From Chara braunii (taxonomy: Eukaryota > Streptophyta > Charophyceae > Charales > Characeae): a DNA stretch of 40,621 nt. Shown piece after piece: positions 9,445 through 20,140 of the stretch; positions within the stretch are counted from its first letter, which is position 1, and each line of letters starts with the position of its first letter. The translations under genes and the position numbers were made by a program. Under the pieces are notes generated by a model. That model was not told where the DNA came from. It did no database searches and saw only the letters and a program-made list of their open reading frames with translations. The stretch lies in contig BFEA01000789.1 of NCBI GenBank assembly GCA_003427395.1, forward strand, positions 331,186 to 371,806, in the 5' to 3' direction.

Positions 9445-9572
9445 CTCCGTGCGACAGGCTGAGTAACGCACCGGTCAACAGGCAAGTTTTTCAACCGGGT
9501 TCATGTTGTCTGACACGACAGGATGAGTAACGTGTCAGTCAATAGGAGTATTCTTAAACCCTGCGGCTCACC
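9445..9572. repeat. 64-bp tandem pair, each with a stem-loop
   Basis: Copy 1 has GTGCG (9449-9453), loop ACAGGCTGAGTAA (9454-9466) and CGCAC (9467-9471). Copy 2 has CTGACACG (9510-9517), loop ACAGGATGAGTAA (9518-9530) and CGTGTCAG (9531-9538). The loop differs at one base while the stems differ on both sides so as to keep pairing. After each stem the copies share GGTCAACAGG or AGTCAATAGG. Confidence 0.85.
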
Positions 9573-10449
9573 TGCAGCCCCTCCGCTTAGCTTGGTAGGC
9601 ATCTCTTTGGCCGGACAGGCGAGTCTCCGAGCGTGTTGTTGTTCCCCCACCCCTTTGTCCAACATCAAAGCCACGGCCAGATACGTATCTAATCGGCGGC
9701 TGAATCTCACGATACTTCAATCCAATAACAGCCGAATGACCAACACACCGAATAAAACGGTCAACAGCCTAACTGGCTGCCGCCTCGCTCGCACTTACAA
9801 GAGTCTGCAGTCATTGTGGCCCAATCCTAGTTGCCCGGCTTCCTAGTCACCCACCTCTCCTCAACAGCGGTCGGCGCAGCCTGGCTTCGTCAACAACAGT
9901 CATTGTCGTGATGGGCAAACACAAATGCGGCCCCCTCCCATGCAGGTTCACTCCTCTCCTAGCGGGCACGACGAAAGCAAGCCGGCCACGATCAGGAACT
10001 TGAAAATGGACACAACGAGGACTATAAGTAGACTCGGAACTCCTACCTCCCGCAACGCAATGATCATACGGTAAGACGAACAACCCTCTATGTTGGTGGT
10101 GGTGAGGCGACCACTACGAAGGCGATTACAAGGTCCCGAAGGAGAACATCGTCGTTCTACGAAGACGTTCGCAACCGTACTGGAGCGAGAAACAAAAACG
10201 GTCCGGCCCTTTTGAAGAAGATGGCCATGATAATCCTGTCGAGCAGGCAGGTTCTCTCCTCTCCTCTCTTACCGGCACATCTTCCCCTTCCGTTTGGCCC
10301 TGAGCGTAGCATACCACCACTAAGCATACAAAACTAAGGATGCATCTTCCCTCAAACCGTGGGAAGATACATTGCAAAAATACGAACTACTCTCCTGGGC
10401 GCAGCCCCTACAGATCGTAGTAGCCAAACCACTCCACGGTTTTCGGATC
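9573..10449. other. Non-coding stretch
   Basis: No gene is recognised. A short repeat, GCAGGTTC-CTCCTCTCC, occurs near 9942 and again near 10248. Nothing else stands out. Confidence 0.45.
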
Positions 10450-10950
10450 CGAGCCCGTCAATCGATTCGCACCACTCAAAATCCCCCGAAACACACTCTA
10501 ATTTTCTCGATTCCATAAAGAATCGAGCGATATCTCAATTTTTACTCCCACCACCTCCAACATGACTCAACAGCTCCGTGCAAGGATTCTCTCTACTAAC
10601 TACTAATCCTACGCAACTAACCCCGAATCTAACAACACCATCGCACTCGCATCACCGAAAAACCCCCGGTTAAGAATCGGGCGAGCCATATAGTTTTCAA
10701 TTCTTCCATATCCACCATCGTCGGCACTTTGCGCATCCGGTTTCCTTCCTACCCCCAAATCTACTAGCCTAACTCTAAAACTAACTACACCATGCGACTC
10801 GCCCGTGGCCAAAAACCCGGGATCGGCTCTTTCCTCCCTCGAATCCGATAAGGATCGAGTGAGCTATGTTCATTCGCTGCCCATCCCCTTCTTCCACCAT
10901 CTCTGCTCCTTCTGAATGCACCCGGCCCTACTCCATGTCCAGGTTCATTC
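10450..10950. repeat. Diverged tandem repeat, three units of about 160-170 bp
   Basis: Units begin near 10458, 10629 and 10789 (ACCATCGCACTCGC and ACCATGCGACTCGC open the last two). Each carries a run of A then C (AAAATCCCCCG, AAAAACCCCCGG, AAAAACCCGGG) and an inverted repeat: TCGATTC/GAATCGA near 10507, a weak one in the second, and CTCGAATCC/GGATCGAG near 10838. Hairpins near the same place in each unit differ in sequence. Confidence 0.7.
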
Positions 10951-11740
10951 GCTTGTCTCAACTGCTTTACTGCGCCAGCGCCCGTCACGCTTCTGACAGC
11001 TCTCTATGCTGCTGCAATATCCAGTGGCTTGCTGCCTCTCTTCACCTCTGCAGCCTCCCGTCGCTCCTTGCCGGTACTCGTCGCCCGCTGCGCTATTTGC
11101 CCTGCCCGCTGCTGCTTGGCGCTGTCCGGCTGGACCCACGCCTGCTACTCAGATATATGCTTTTTGTCCTCTCCGAGTGGTATTGAGGAGAAACTGCCTC
11201 GATGCTCATAGGGGGAGGGGACCGGAGGGGAGGCACAGCGACTGGCCCATGGGAGAAGCCCGACACTGATACCACCGGCTGGCACCTGGCCGGTATCGCC
11301 CACCTGCTGCAGCATGTATCGCACCTGCTGGTGGGCACAGCTCCCGCATGTCCCTCTCGTTAGAGGCTTAGGCACCGATGTGATGACTACGGGGTTCCCC
11401 GTAATACTAATGAGGGGTAATCCCCGACGCAGTCACAGAAATGGCCTGTAATCGCATTTCAGGCAATCCCGTGAGTACAACACACCCCCATGCGACCTCA
11501 CCGGACCCGAAGCGTAGGTCATATACATTCAGCATTACCGGCCCCTTTTGCCTCAAGTGTAATTACACACTCATGCCCTGACCGCGCCGTGTTTTTAGCG
11601 ATGGCGTGGTAGGAGACTTTCGCCAGCATCCTGAACCCGCGGCCCGTCGAGCGAGGCGCACACTCAAGGTCCTCGACCGCCGCAACGGCCACCCGTGTCC
11701 GACGACGGCCTCAAAACCATTACCGAGGTGGAAACAAAAA
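10951..11740. other. Non-coding stretch with three adjacent hairpins
   Basis: No gene is recognised. TACGGGG-TT-CCCCGTA lies at 11388-11403, GGGG-TAAT-CCCC follows at about 11414-11425, and GCCTG...CAGGC spans 11444-11464. The rest is mixed GC-rich sequence. Confidence 0.5.
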
Positions 11741-11787
11741 ATAAAAAAGATAAACAAAAAATAAAAAAGATAAACAAATAATAAAAC
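11741..11787. repeat. 20-bp A-rich tandem repeat
   Basis: Unit ATAAAAAAGATAAACAAAAA at 11741-11760 is followed by a near-identical unit at 11761-11780 and a partial third. Confidence 0.85.
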
Positions 11788-11966
11788 CGAGAATGGACGC
11801 CGCGCATCCCACTAGTCTGCGACGCCACGCCCAGCCAAGTTGTGCATGGTTGTGCCTCATCGTCAATACCACGCGCGCGCCGCTCGCCCAGGCAAGGACC
11901 CAAGCTTCCTCTCGCGCGCGTCGTCAGACGGGCGAGGCTGCACTGGCGTAACTTGCAGAAAACACG

Positions 11967-11992
11967 CCAAATACCCTTGTAAGGGTATTTGG
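11967..11992. repeat. Perfect 12-bp inverted repeat, shared with 29084-29113
   Basis: CCAAATACCCTT at 11967-11978 and AAGGGTATTTGG at 11981-11992, separated by GT. The same core (AATACCCTT/AAGGGTATT) occurs as a hairpin 17 kb away, while flanking sequence is unrelated by eye. Confidence 0.9.
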
Positions 11993-12319
11993 TACGACAG
12001 CGGGGTGATCGGGCATTGCCGATGGGGGAAACTGGCGATGCTAGTGCCGCATATCTTTGGCTAGTCACTCACACCTCCCCCTACCCCCCTCCAACCCCAC
12101 ATTAGCCGTGACTTCCGTAGACCTACAACATAGCAGTCACCTACGAACCTAACTGTCGAAACAATAAACATTTACAGCCAAACAGTCAAGATCTGCCTAC
12201 ATGCATCTAGATGGAAATCTAGACTACGGGACCCAAGACTAGGACACACAAACGAGAGACCTATGGGCTTACTTGTTTCCAGAAGAGCAGAAAAGGACAA
12301 AACGGCAAGACCTGAAGGG

Positions 12320-12425
12320 TCTAATAGAGACTACCAGCGACAGGTTCACGGATCAAGCCCAGCAAGACTCAAAGCTAGTAATCAACACATGCAAACTGTA
12401 GGTCACGGGATCAAGTCCCGAAAAG
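12320..12425 (+). repeat. Two tRNA B-box-like repeats
   Basis: CACGGATCAAGCCC (12347-12360) and CACGGGATCAAGTCCCG (12404-12420) resemble the T-arm of a tRNA (GGTTCAANTCC with a T to A change) and are followed by similar AGACTCAAA/AGCTCAAA. The preceding ACATGCAAACTGTAGGT looks like an anticodon arm. They may be remnants of a tRNA-derived SINE or a duplicated tRNA pseudogene; no proper A box or acceptor stem is seen. Confidence 0.35.
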
Positions 12426-12526
12426 CTCAAAATAGGCAAACAACAGCCAAACTTAGTGTACAACCCGCGTGAGTAACTGCAATTCATTGCAACTGTGTAC
12501 GGGTGTGAATTTGTCCCACGCGGACG

Positions 12527-12565
12527 TGGAGGGAGGGAGGGAGGGAGGGAGGGAGGGAGGGAGAG

Positions 12566-12633
<68 letters not shown>

Positions 12634-12634
12634 C
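12527..12634. repeat. GGGA and GA microsatellite
   Basis: A run of GGGA units from about 12528 to 12563 passes into GA repeats up to about 12634. It is a homopurine tract on the plus strand and mirrors the CT tracts that follow. Confidence 0.95.
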
Positions 12635-12796
12635 GACCCTCATTTTGCCTGTACGGGACCGAAACATAGGTTGTATACATTCATTATTCAAGGGCGTTAT
12701 GGTAGACCCTGCTACTGAATGTATACAAGCTATCTCCCTGATAATGAATGTATACAAGCGCTATCTTTTCAGTCATGTACAGGCAAAATGAGGGTC
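12635..12796. repeat. 20-bp perfect inverted repeat between GA and CT tracts
   Basis: GACCCTCATTTTGCCTGTAC at 12635-12654 is the exact reverse complement of 12777-12796. Inside it a second inverted pair, TATACATTCATTA and TAATGAATGTATA (about 12673-12754), is present, with one more direct copy of GAATGTATACAAGC. Outside it the GA tract on the left mirrors the CT tract on the right. Confidence 0.9.
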
Positions 12797-12850
12797 ATGA
12801 ACATAGCAGTGGTGTACATTATGTTCTGGGGAGGACTACTTATGGACGTC

Positions 12851-12914
<64 letters not shown>

Positions 12915-12988
12915 GTCCTATACAGGCACAATGAGGGTCGCGAACAGGTGTGCGTTACAGTTCGGGGAGGACCGCAGCTGTGAACGCC

Positions 12989-13050
<62 letters not shown>

Positions 13051-13180
13051 CCCCCCCCCCCCTTCCCTCCCTCCCTCCCTCCCTCCCTCCTCCCTGCCCC
13101 CCTCTGGTCCGGTACAGGCAAAATGAGGGTCGTGAACAAGTGTGAGTTATGTTAGGGGGAGGACAGCAACTATGGAGGTC
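12777..13180. repeat. About 135-bp tandem unit with CT, C and CCCT tracts
   Basis: GTACAGGCAAAATGAGGGTC-type sequence recurs at 12777, 12922 and 13114, each followed by GAACA..., GGGGAGGAC and, in the first two, a CT tract (12853-12911 and 12992-13047). The second tract runs into poly-C (13048-13062) and CCCT repeats to about 13092. The Leu-Ser and Arg-Glu readings of these tracts are not genes. Confidence 0.85.
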
Positions 13181-13488
13181 ATTGCTGCTGTTGCAATGAC
13201 TTGCTGTTTTCTGCCGACAGTGACCCCTCGACCCGAGGTTGTAACATAGGTAGGTTAGATTCATTATTTTGTTTGGCTGAGGGCCAACACTGTTGATGTC
13301 CCGGTATCCTCCACTGTCAAGCCAGTCATCCTCCAAATAGCGGATTGGCTGCTTTTCAACCTGAAAAGCCAGCATCCCAGCATACCCCAGTCCAGCTGGC
13401 CCCTCTTTCTGCATGAGCTGCTTTTAATGTTGGAAAGTAATAAGAGTTTGGAATCTTTTCTATTGCAAGGTCCCCCACAGGGTGTCAC

Positions 13489-14795
13489 TTGGGAAGACAT
13501 AGTACCAAACTACTCTACATAGTTTCCACCAGATTCAATGTTGGGTACCAGACTGTGGGTCTGTCTACTTCTCATAATTGCTTTCAACCCTTGTTGAGGC
13601 AAACAGAGGATGAGGATGAGGTTGGTGATAACAAGCAACTGAAAGCGTGCCCACTCAAATTAGTGGGTCATGATATAGTTCCCATCACCAAAAATAGTAT
13701 CATTTTGGAAAGTGTAGAGATTAATCACGGGAAACTGTCTTCACAAGTTGATGATCCTTGCAAGGAAACCCTTACTCTCGAATCAGGGAACTCAGTGTAC
13801 TCTGGCCCCGAGGATGAAGAGATTCCTGGTTCAGACGTCATACCCACACAACAGCTAGCCAAACAGAAAGAAGGCGGTCAGTTCTTTAAAGTAATTATAT
13901 CTGAGCTCACGGGGGATAAAACTTTTTGCAGATTCCACAAAAACTACAGTCCACTTCACCCAGTAAACATAACCAGAACCTGATTGAGTGGGACCCAGAG
14001 TCATTGGACTTGCAGAAAAATCATGAGTTGCTGAAACCTGCAGCGTCTCTAGGGACCTCAAACTCTTGTGACACTATCACAGATAGTCAGTCCCTTGAGC
14101 CCATTGCTTCAAAAGATTCGCATAATTCCTAAGTAATTGAGCAGTCACACAAGACAGAGCTTTCTGGTCAACCAGGGAATCCCTCCAATGTCCAGTCTGA
14201 AGGGGATATTAGGAAGGATCATGAGGCTATAATAAGTTCCCAAAACCCGCCTTCCTCCCCAACCCCTTCTCTTGACATTGAGTCTGAACTCACAAGCAAA
14301 AGGCAAAAATTGAAACATCGCCTAGCCAAGGGTCAAGGAGAGTTATCACCCACGAAAGTTGGAACGATACTCTTACTAGTGAGACATCAAGGAGGTTCTT
14401 GGGAGGTTGGTTTATCTGAGCCCTCGGGAGCAGTCTATGGAGAAGTTACAGTTTTGGGACCTTCGTCAGTCCCCCCCTCTCCTTCCTCTTCATACAACGA
14501 TATATTAAGTTTTGTCAAGACAAACTTTCTGTCTGGGGGAAAGGCTTTGCTACCAGTAAAAGATGGAGTGCATAGGCTGACTGAAGGAGATGTATATTTG
14601 AAATACGAAGTTAGCAAGAACATGGACCTCAGATGGTTCAGTCAGGATGCCCTGTGTGAGCTCCAACTTCTCAAGGTGAAAGCAAATGAATTTTGGTCAG
14701 AAACAAACGTTAGTACTTTGCTGGTCAAGTTGCTAGGCCTTAAGACTTTGATGACAAGTGGCTTATTGGACTCAGGACAGTGGCTAGACCTCTGA
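13489..14795 (+). pseudogene. ORF1 of a LINE-like element (one frameshift, one stop)
   Basis: A plus-strand coding stretch starts at 13489 in one frame, shifts near 13940-13980, and continues in a second frame to the TGA at 14795, with a single TAA at 14130-14132. The protein is rich in Ser, Glu and Lys in the first two thirds. It ends in a compact region (VGTILLLVRHQGGSWEVGL and on to LLDSGQWLDL) that I cannot assign. I call it ORF1 because an APE-type endonuclease begins 135 bp downstream, the usual order in non-LTR retrotransposons. No zinc knuckle is visible. It is unlike ORF1 of the second LINE in this window. Confidence 0.55.
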
Positions 14796-14928
14796 CCCCC
14801 CTTTGACCCCCCTTCATCATGCCTTATTACCACACCTTGACTTGGTAATTCACTGTGTTTTTATGGTATGGATAACCTTCGAGTAATTGACGCCCTTTAT
14901 AACAAAGATAAATATAGAAATTACTTAG

Positions 14929-15111
14929 GAGAATGCGGACCTTGACCTCAAATCTCTGAACGTTAATGGTCTAGCATCTGCCAAGTACCAAAAAAAACAA
15001 GCAATTTATGATCAGTTGAGAGGTATTGGAGGAAGAGAGTGGCCTGATGTGATTTGCATCTAGGAGACTCACCTCATGGATTCAGACCATCATAACGACT
15101 CTTCTTTCTCG
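14929..15111 (+). pseudogene. Start of a LINE ORF2 endonuclease (truncated)
   Basis: The frame reads LKSLNVNGLASAKYQKKQ, then WPDVICI-stop-ETHLMDSD. The N-V-NGL block and the VICIQETH block are the first two motifs of the APE-type endonuclease of non-LTR retrotransposons; here the Gln of QETH is a TAG (15061-15063), a single C to T change. Everything after about 15111 is lost and replaced by sequence in the opposite orientation. The enzyme would nick target DNA; this copy cannot. Confidence 0.8.
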
Positions 15112-15114
15112 GGA

Positions 15115-16420
15115 CTAATTTCCCGAAATGTCTTCTAAGTCGTTCGCGTCAGATGCGGCTTGTACATTTTCTTGATTGTCGCGGGTGGCATCTGAATGTT
15201 CCTCATCCTCGGCTTCTGCTCCTTCACCTCCATTCACTAATTGGGTGAATTCCTTGGTGTCTCGCCTGGCAAGCTCCGAAGCACCTTTCTCTTTTCTTAC
15301 CCACTTCACGCTCTGTTTGAGACACAAACTCTTCACTTTTCTCCCGTTCATCTCCATGTAGTGATCCAATCTTTGTCTCATATATTCTATTACTCCTATC
15401 TCCCGCTTACTCCCATAGGAACTGCTTCCTCGATTCATTCGCAACTTCTCACCCTCCTCTTCCTCGGAGTCGTCGGACTTCGCTCCAGCCTTCTCTTCGG
15501 TCCGCTCCTCATTTTGCACCGTACTTGATCTCATGGTTGTTGACGCCTTTGCATTCTCGTTCCCCTTGGCAGGATTCTTCCCATCGACCTTCCCGACGAT
15601 CTCCTTCAGCATCAGCATCACGTCTTCGAGTTTAACGATACGAGAACCCTGACCCTGGTTCTGGTTCATTGCTCCGTCACCTTCAACAATAACTTTTTGC
15701 AGCTTTTTTTTAACCTTCGTTGTACGACGGCAATAGAATGCTCGACTGACGAATCTTGATTTTGCCGCTCCTGGATTGGGATCTAGACTTCCTTCCTTCC
15801 GCAGCCGGTGAGTTTATCCCGGCGATACGCTTGCACTTCCCGTTACTATCGGGATCGGCCTCCTTATTCTTGGCCTCGAGTTCCGACATCATCTGAATCT
15901 TCCGCTCTCTCTCCATGTTGGCAACCATTGCCTTTCTGTCCACGACATCCAATTGGTCAGAGATGCGCTTCACTGCTGGTCCAAAGTTACTAGCCAACCA
16001 TGTATTGCGTCCTTGTTCCCCATCCTCGAAATTCTTGCCTTGAGACTTCTTGCTTTCTCCAATATTGTTCTGATTTGGTCCGACAGTGCAGGTTTTCTTT
16101 TTGTCTTCTTCAACTTGCTTCCATCTTTCGATCAGCTCAAGGTGCTCACGGGTAAACCAGGTGGAAATGAATTTGTGGCCTGATCCCGTCTAGGTGGATG
16201 ATGTGGTGTCGGCTGAGGTGGAGGCGGTGCGTAGCTTGGTCCACGGTATGTGTTAGGTGGCGGTGGAGCCCATCCGTACGGAAGGTACGGCGGATATCCC
16301 CCCCTGGTGGTGTTCATGCTCTCGGGATCTGGCTCGGTTGCTGCGCAGGAGCGCCGATCGAGGCAGGTGGGGTTCCCTGGTATTCCATCCAATACCTGCG
16401 GCAACCCGACCACCTTCCTC
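15115..16420 (-). pseudogene. Unassigned charged, coiled-coil-like ORF (broken)
   Basis: On the minus strand a Pro-rich start (16413 down: YPPYLPYGWAPPPP, YAPPPPQPTPHH) shifts frame near 16150 into a Lys/Glu-rich part (FTREHLELIERWKQVEED, QLDVVDRKAMVANMERERK), and after 15710 a third part begins at 15669 (MNQNQGQGSRIVKLEDVM, then acidic SDDSEEEEGEK) and ends at 15115. The ordered composition suggests one former protein of about 400 residues, perhaps a gag or ORF1 of a transposon, or a transposon-carried gene. I recognise no domain and no CCHC knuckle. A small hairpin (TCGGGA/TCCCGA, about 15108-15125) lies at its end. Confidence 0.45.
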
Positions 16421-17362
16421 GACCCCTCCCTCGTCCTCTTGCACCTCCTCTCCCATACATACAGTCCCGTCCTCCAATTTGGCTCTGCTGCGGCTTCGTT
16501 TTTCTTCGTTCTTGCATTGAAGTGACTCCACCGACTCCAACGTCCGATGCGAAAACGCTGAATTCCGTGCTAGGAGTAAATGTGATAAGTGCTATAAACC
16601 TGCACGGTGTGAATATGCGTGAACATGGTGTCGTGCATTTATCTCTTGCGATCACATGTTCGATTGAAAACAGTGACTGACAGCACCGATTAGCTCACGA
16701 GGAGGAAGCCAGCGTGTTCCGTAATCGCCGCACAGATGAGCTACTGGCGAGTGGGGTGTTGCCTTCGATAGTTCAGAAGGATAGTGGGGATGATGAGATA
16801 GGAATGTAGAATAATTGTACATAATTATGAAGAATATTGATAATTCATAAAGAATAGCATGGAAAAACACATGTACCTACTAGGCAATGTCCTTAGAATA
16901 CTCACGTACACCAGGCTTACTTCATACATAGATAACACGCCACCAGGCGAGCGTGACCGAGCACAACCGCGAGATCGTTCGCTTGGTTCAAGTGAGAGAT
17001 GAGACTCAAAAATTCAAAATCAACAATGTAGTAGAGGATTATTATCGACCGTAACCAGATTGCTGTAAGCATGACACATCCATGCCACAGACGTTCTCCT
17101 CATACGCACTCAGTCTGTGTGGAGAGCATCCGCTCTCTTCTTATATCTGATCTGCTCGACCATAGTCGAAGGTCCCTCCCAAAAAAACTTAATCACACCA
17201 GTCCTTGAGAACACTCTCGTACTGAAAAACGTGTGCGAATAAATAATTCAAAAAACAGAAAATGCAAAAAACGTAGTTTGGTTATATGAATAACAAAATA
17301 TTCGGGTGAGTCACCCGATACCGCAGTAGTCCAGGATTGCTTGTGTATCTTCAGTTGTCGGG
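16421..17362. other. Non-coding stretch
   Basis: AT-rich in the middle (16790-16870). I see no gene, no clear repeat and no element end. Confidence 0.5.
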
Positions 17363-17369
17363 TTTCTCC

Positions 17370-17513
17370 TTGGGCCCTTCGTACTGTAGTGCCAGTCCTC
17401 GTGGGTTCTGTCGACTCCGGTGTCTTGCTTCATTTTCTTCACCGATCTCTCCCAGGGCACTTTGTACTTTACTGCCAGTCCTTGTGATTCCTGTTGAGTC
17501 CAGTTTTCCGCTT
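17370..17513. repeat. 83-bp tandem pair
   Basis: GTACTGTAGTGCCAGTCC at 17381 and GTACTTTACTGCCAGTCC at 17464, each followed by a TCNTGTG...GTTCTGT/CCTGT...GACTCC/GAGTCC block, show a diverged two-copy repeat. Confidence 0.7.
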
Positions 17514-19890
17514 CTCTGTGTTTCAGGTACCAGGTCTCATGGCCCCTGCACTCAGTCGCCCCATGTGTCGTAGGATTTCTTCAATTTGTCGACCAGCCCC
17601 AAAATGGACTTGAGGTAACTCAACGGTGTGACAGTGGAAAACACTATTTTTCATTCAAAAGAAATGGGATCATGCTTTTTCTATTCACGATTCGGGAATA
17701 TGTTTGGTTTTCTCTTTATTTTCTTAGGTGGCGAGTTATGATGATTTGCAGTGCCGCTACAGTAAGTACTGTGAGCTATCCACGAATGGACACAACACCG
17801 CATCGAAAAAAGCCGGGAAACCATGTGCCGTGAACCCATGAACGAGGACGTTTTCTGGGCCCCATGCAGACGAACATATCATGCAGGAAAGGCTGGCGGT
17901 GTGTAATGGCAACAACAGGGGACACCGTCATCCCATGGATAACGGATTTGCGAACCGGTCTGACATCCACAATAATGACAACGCCCCCCCAAAAAAAGTC
18001 GGGGCCTTCGTCTGTCACCCCACCGCAACCCCCTCCGCTCCCTCAGGCTGATCTGTCCCCAGCGCCATCTCCCCCACACTCTAGCCCACCAGCTCCCTCC
18101 ACCCACCCCGTCACCCGGCCAGCCAGGGAAACCAAGGCGCCAGCAAATGCTGAGAATGCTCAAAGGGAGTAAAATGGTGACAACATCCTCACAGCTTCAT
18201 GACATCCTCATCTGTGCGAATATGGCTTCTCCTTCGGTACAGGGGCCGGACAGAGAACCATAGAACAAGTGGAAGGTGGCGACAACAGCGAACAACTAAC
18301 GACAACAAACACCTTCTACTGCTGCGAATAGTCCATTATGAGGAGCATAGCACATACAGTAGAGTAGTATGAGAAGACAACAAACACAGATAGTGTTAAG
18401 CCCGCTATGGTGGCGGGCAGCCAAAAGCAACTGATTCTTTCTACTGCGTTGAATAGAACACTCCGGGGAATATAGTACAGACAGGAAACAATACAATGGG
18501 GTATGTGCCGACAAAACAAACTTAGAAGTAGTTAGCCTGCCGTCAATAACAAATTCATACAGGACAGAGAAATAGGAAAAGACACAGACGACAGCTCGCT
18601 CTCACAGGCGGCTTGTTTTCGCGCGCACCCGCCATTTTTCGATTTCGCATGATGCGGAGAGGGTTTTCATGAGGCGAAAACACGGGAAGCCACGTCACGC
18701 CACGCCCAAGGGTGTGGCACCTCTAACCACAAACAACCACAAGGGGGGAGAAGAGGAGGAAGGGGGAGGAAAACGAGAGCAAGGAGGAGGGGAAAGGGAG
18801 GAACAAGTCATGCCTAAGTGGAGGAAAGGACAAGGGATTGGGAGAGAAAAGTAAGCCAAGCGGAACATTTCCAAACAAGGGAGGAGGAAAGGGAAGGGCA
18901 AGCACAGCCAAGCACCACACGAACGAGGAAGGAAGCGACAACACACCCAACCATATCATCAGGGCGACTTACAAGGTGTGATCAGTCCGCTCCTCAATCT
19001 GAAGGTAAGAACCGGAGTTTACCCCTGCATTCACCCACACCGTGCGCAAGGGACAACAAGACGACGACAAGCTTTCCAAGGGAGAAGAGCAACGGACGAG
19101 AGACGAGAACAAGCGACAACTAATCAGACCTAGTAATCATCAGGCGTGTCCTCTCCTGTTTTTAGAGGGATAAACAAAGGGACCGCATTTACCGTAAACA
19201 GCATAGATTGTGCGGTAGTTCACCGCAAAAGTAGGCAGGATTCCCAGGGGAACTGAGGGACCGATTTCGAAGGAACAGCCCACACTAGATCAATTACGCA
19301 TGAATCCGAGCTGGGAAGGAAGCCCCACCGGCCGGCACAGCGGACCACACCTCCAGTTCCGGCAGTCCGGACTTCTTTTACGTATCTAGTATCCTCACCA
19401 GGAGGATAACTCCGCTTCCGCTCACCCCCCCCCCACCGTTAACTTCCTTTCCCAACAAAACAATAATCCCACACTCCGCCCCGCACTCTGCTCCTGTTCC
19501 CCATCACCGCCTCCCCCCCCCCCGCAACTACTCCCCACGGACATCCGCCTCGTACGTCGTCCAGCACAGCGCCCAAACGGCACACGAGCAAAACCAGCAA
19601 AGGAACCACGCAAGGATTCGATTGAAACAAGCGTATGGAGTATTGATCTTGAGCACCCCCTAATTTGTTCCCAGTTAACCATCAGCCGTCTCTCAACTTT
19701 ACTTACCAAATTCCTACTTTATATCACAACCCCTTTTTTTTCACAAGCAATTCGAAGAGGGACGACCGAACAAAGAATGAGGATTTGACCAAGCGAATGC
19801 ATGATACCCCTGTTGGGATCAGCCTTTTTGCTCGGTTCTTTTTCCGTGAAATAGCGGACAACACTATCTTCCCTTTTGACACTCCAATTT
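17514..19890. other. Non-coding stretch
   Basis: No gene is recognised. A diverged duplication of CTTCTACTGC-GAATAG lies near 18310 and 18437. A purine-rich run (18740-18900) and short poly-C runs (19428-19437, 19512-19522) are present. Short open frames here have biased composition and no family resemblance. Confidence 0.45.
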
Positions 19891-20000
19891 TAAGATTATT
19901 TTTATTGCTATTATTATTACTATTATTATTATTAGTATTAGTATTATTAGTATTAGTATTATTAGTATTAGTATTATTATTACTAATATTATTAGCTGAT
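19891..20000. repeat. TTA/TTAGTA microsatellite
   Basis: An imperfect array of TTA with ATTAG variants (TATTAGTATTAGTATTATTAG pattern) just upstream of the second LINE. It may be a target-site microsatellite or a slippage product beside the 5' end of that element. Confidence 0.9.
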
Positions 20001-20140
20001 TAATTCGCCCCAATATTACTCACGACCACCCAGGTGGGGAGGGAAAGTGTCACCGCGAAAGCACTACACTGCAAAAATCCCCGCAGCTCTACCCGATCGG
20101 AACTCCGATCTCCGGGTGGGGAGAGAAATCGCTGAAGAAT

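Noticed and set aside
12353-13414. Open frames of poly Leu-Ser, Arg-Glu or Gly-Arg
   Set aside because: They translate GA, CT and CCCT tracts. Dinucleotide repeats are open in every frame and no unique domain is attached.
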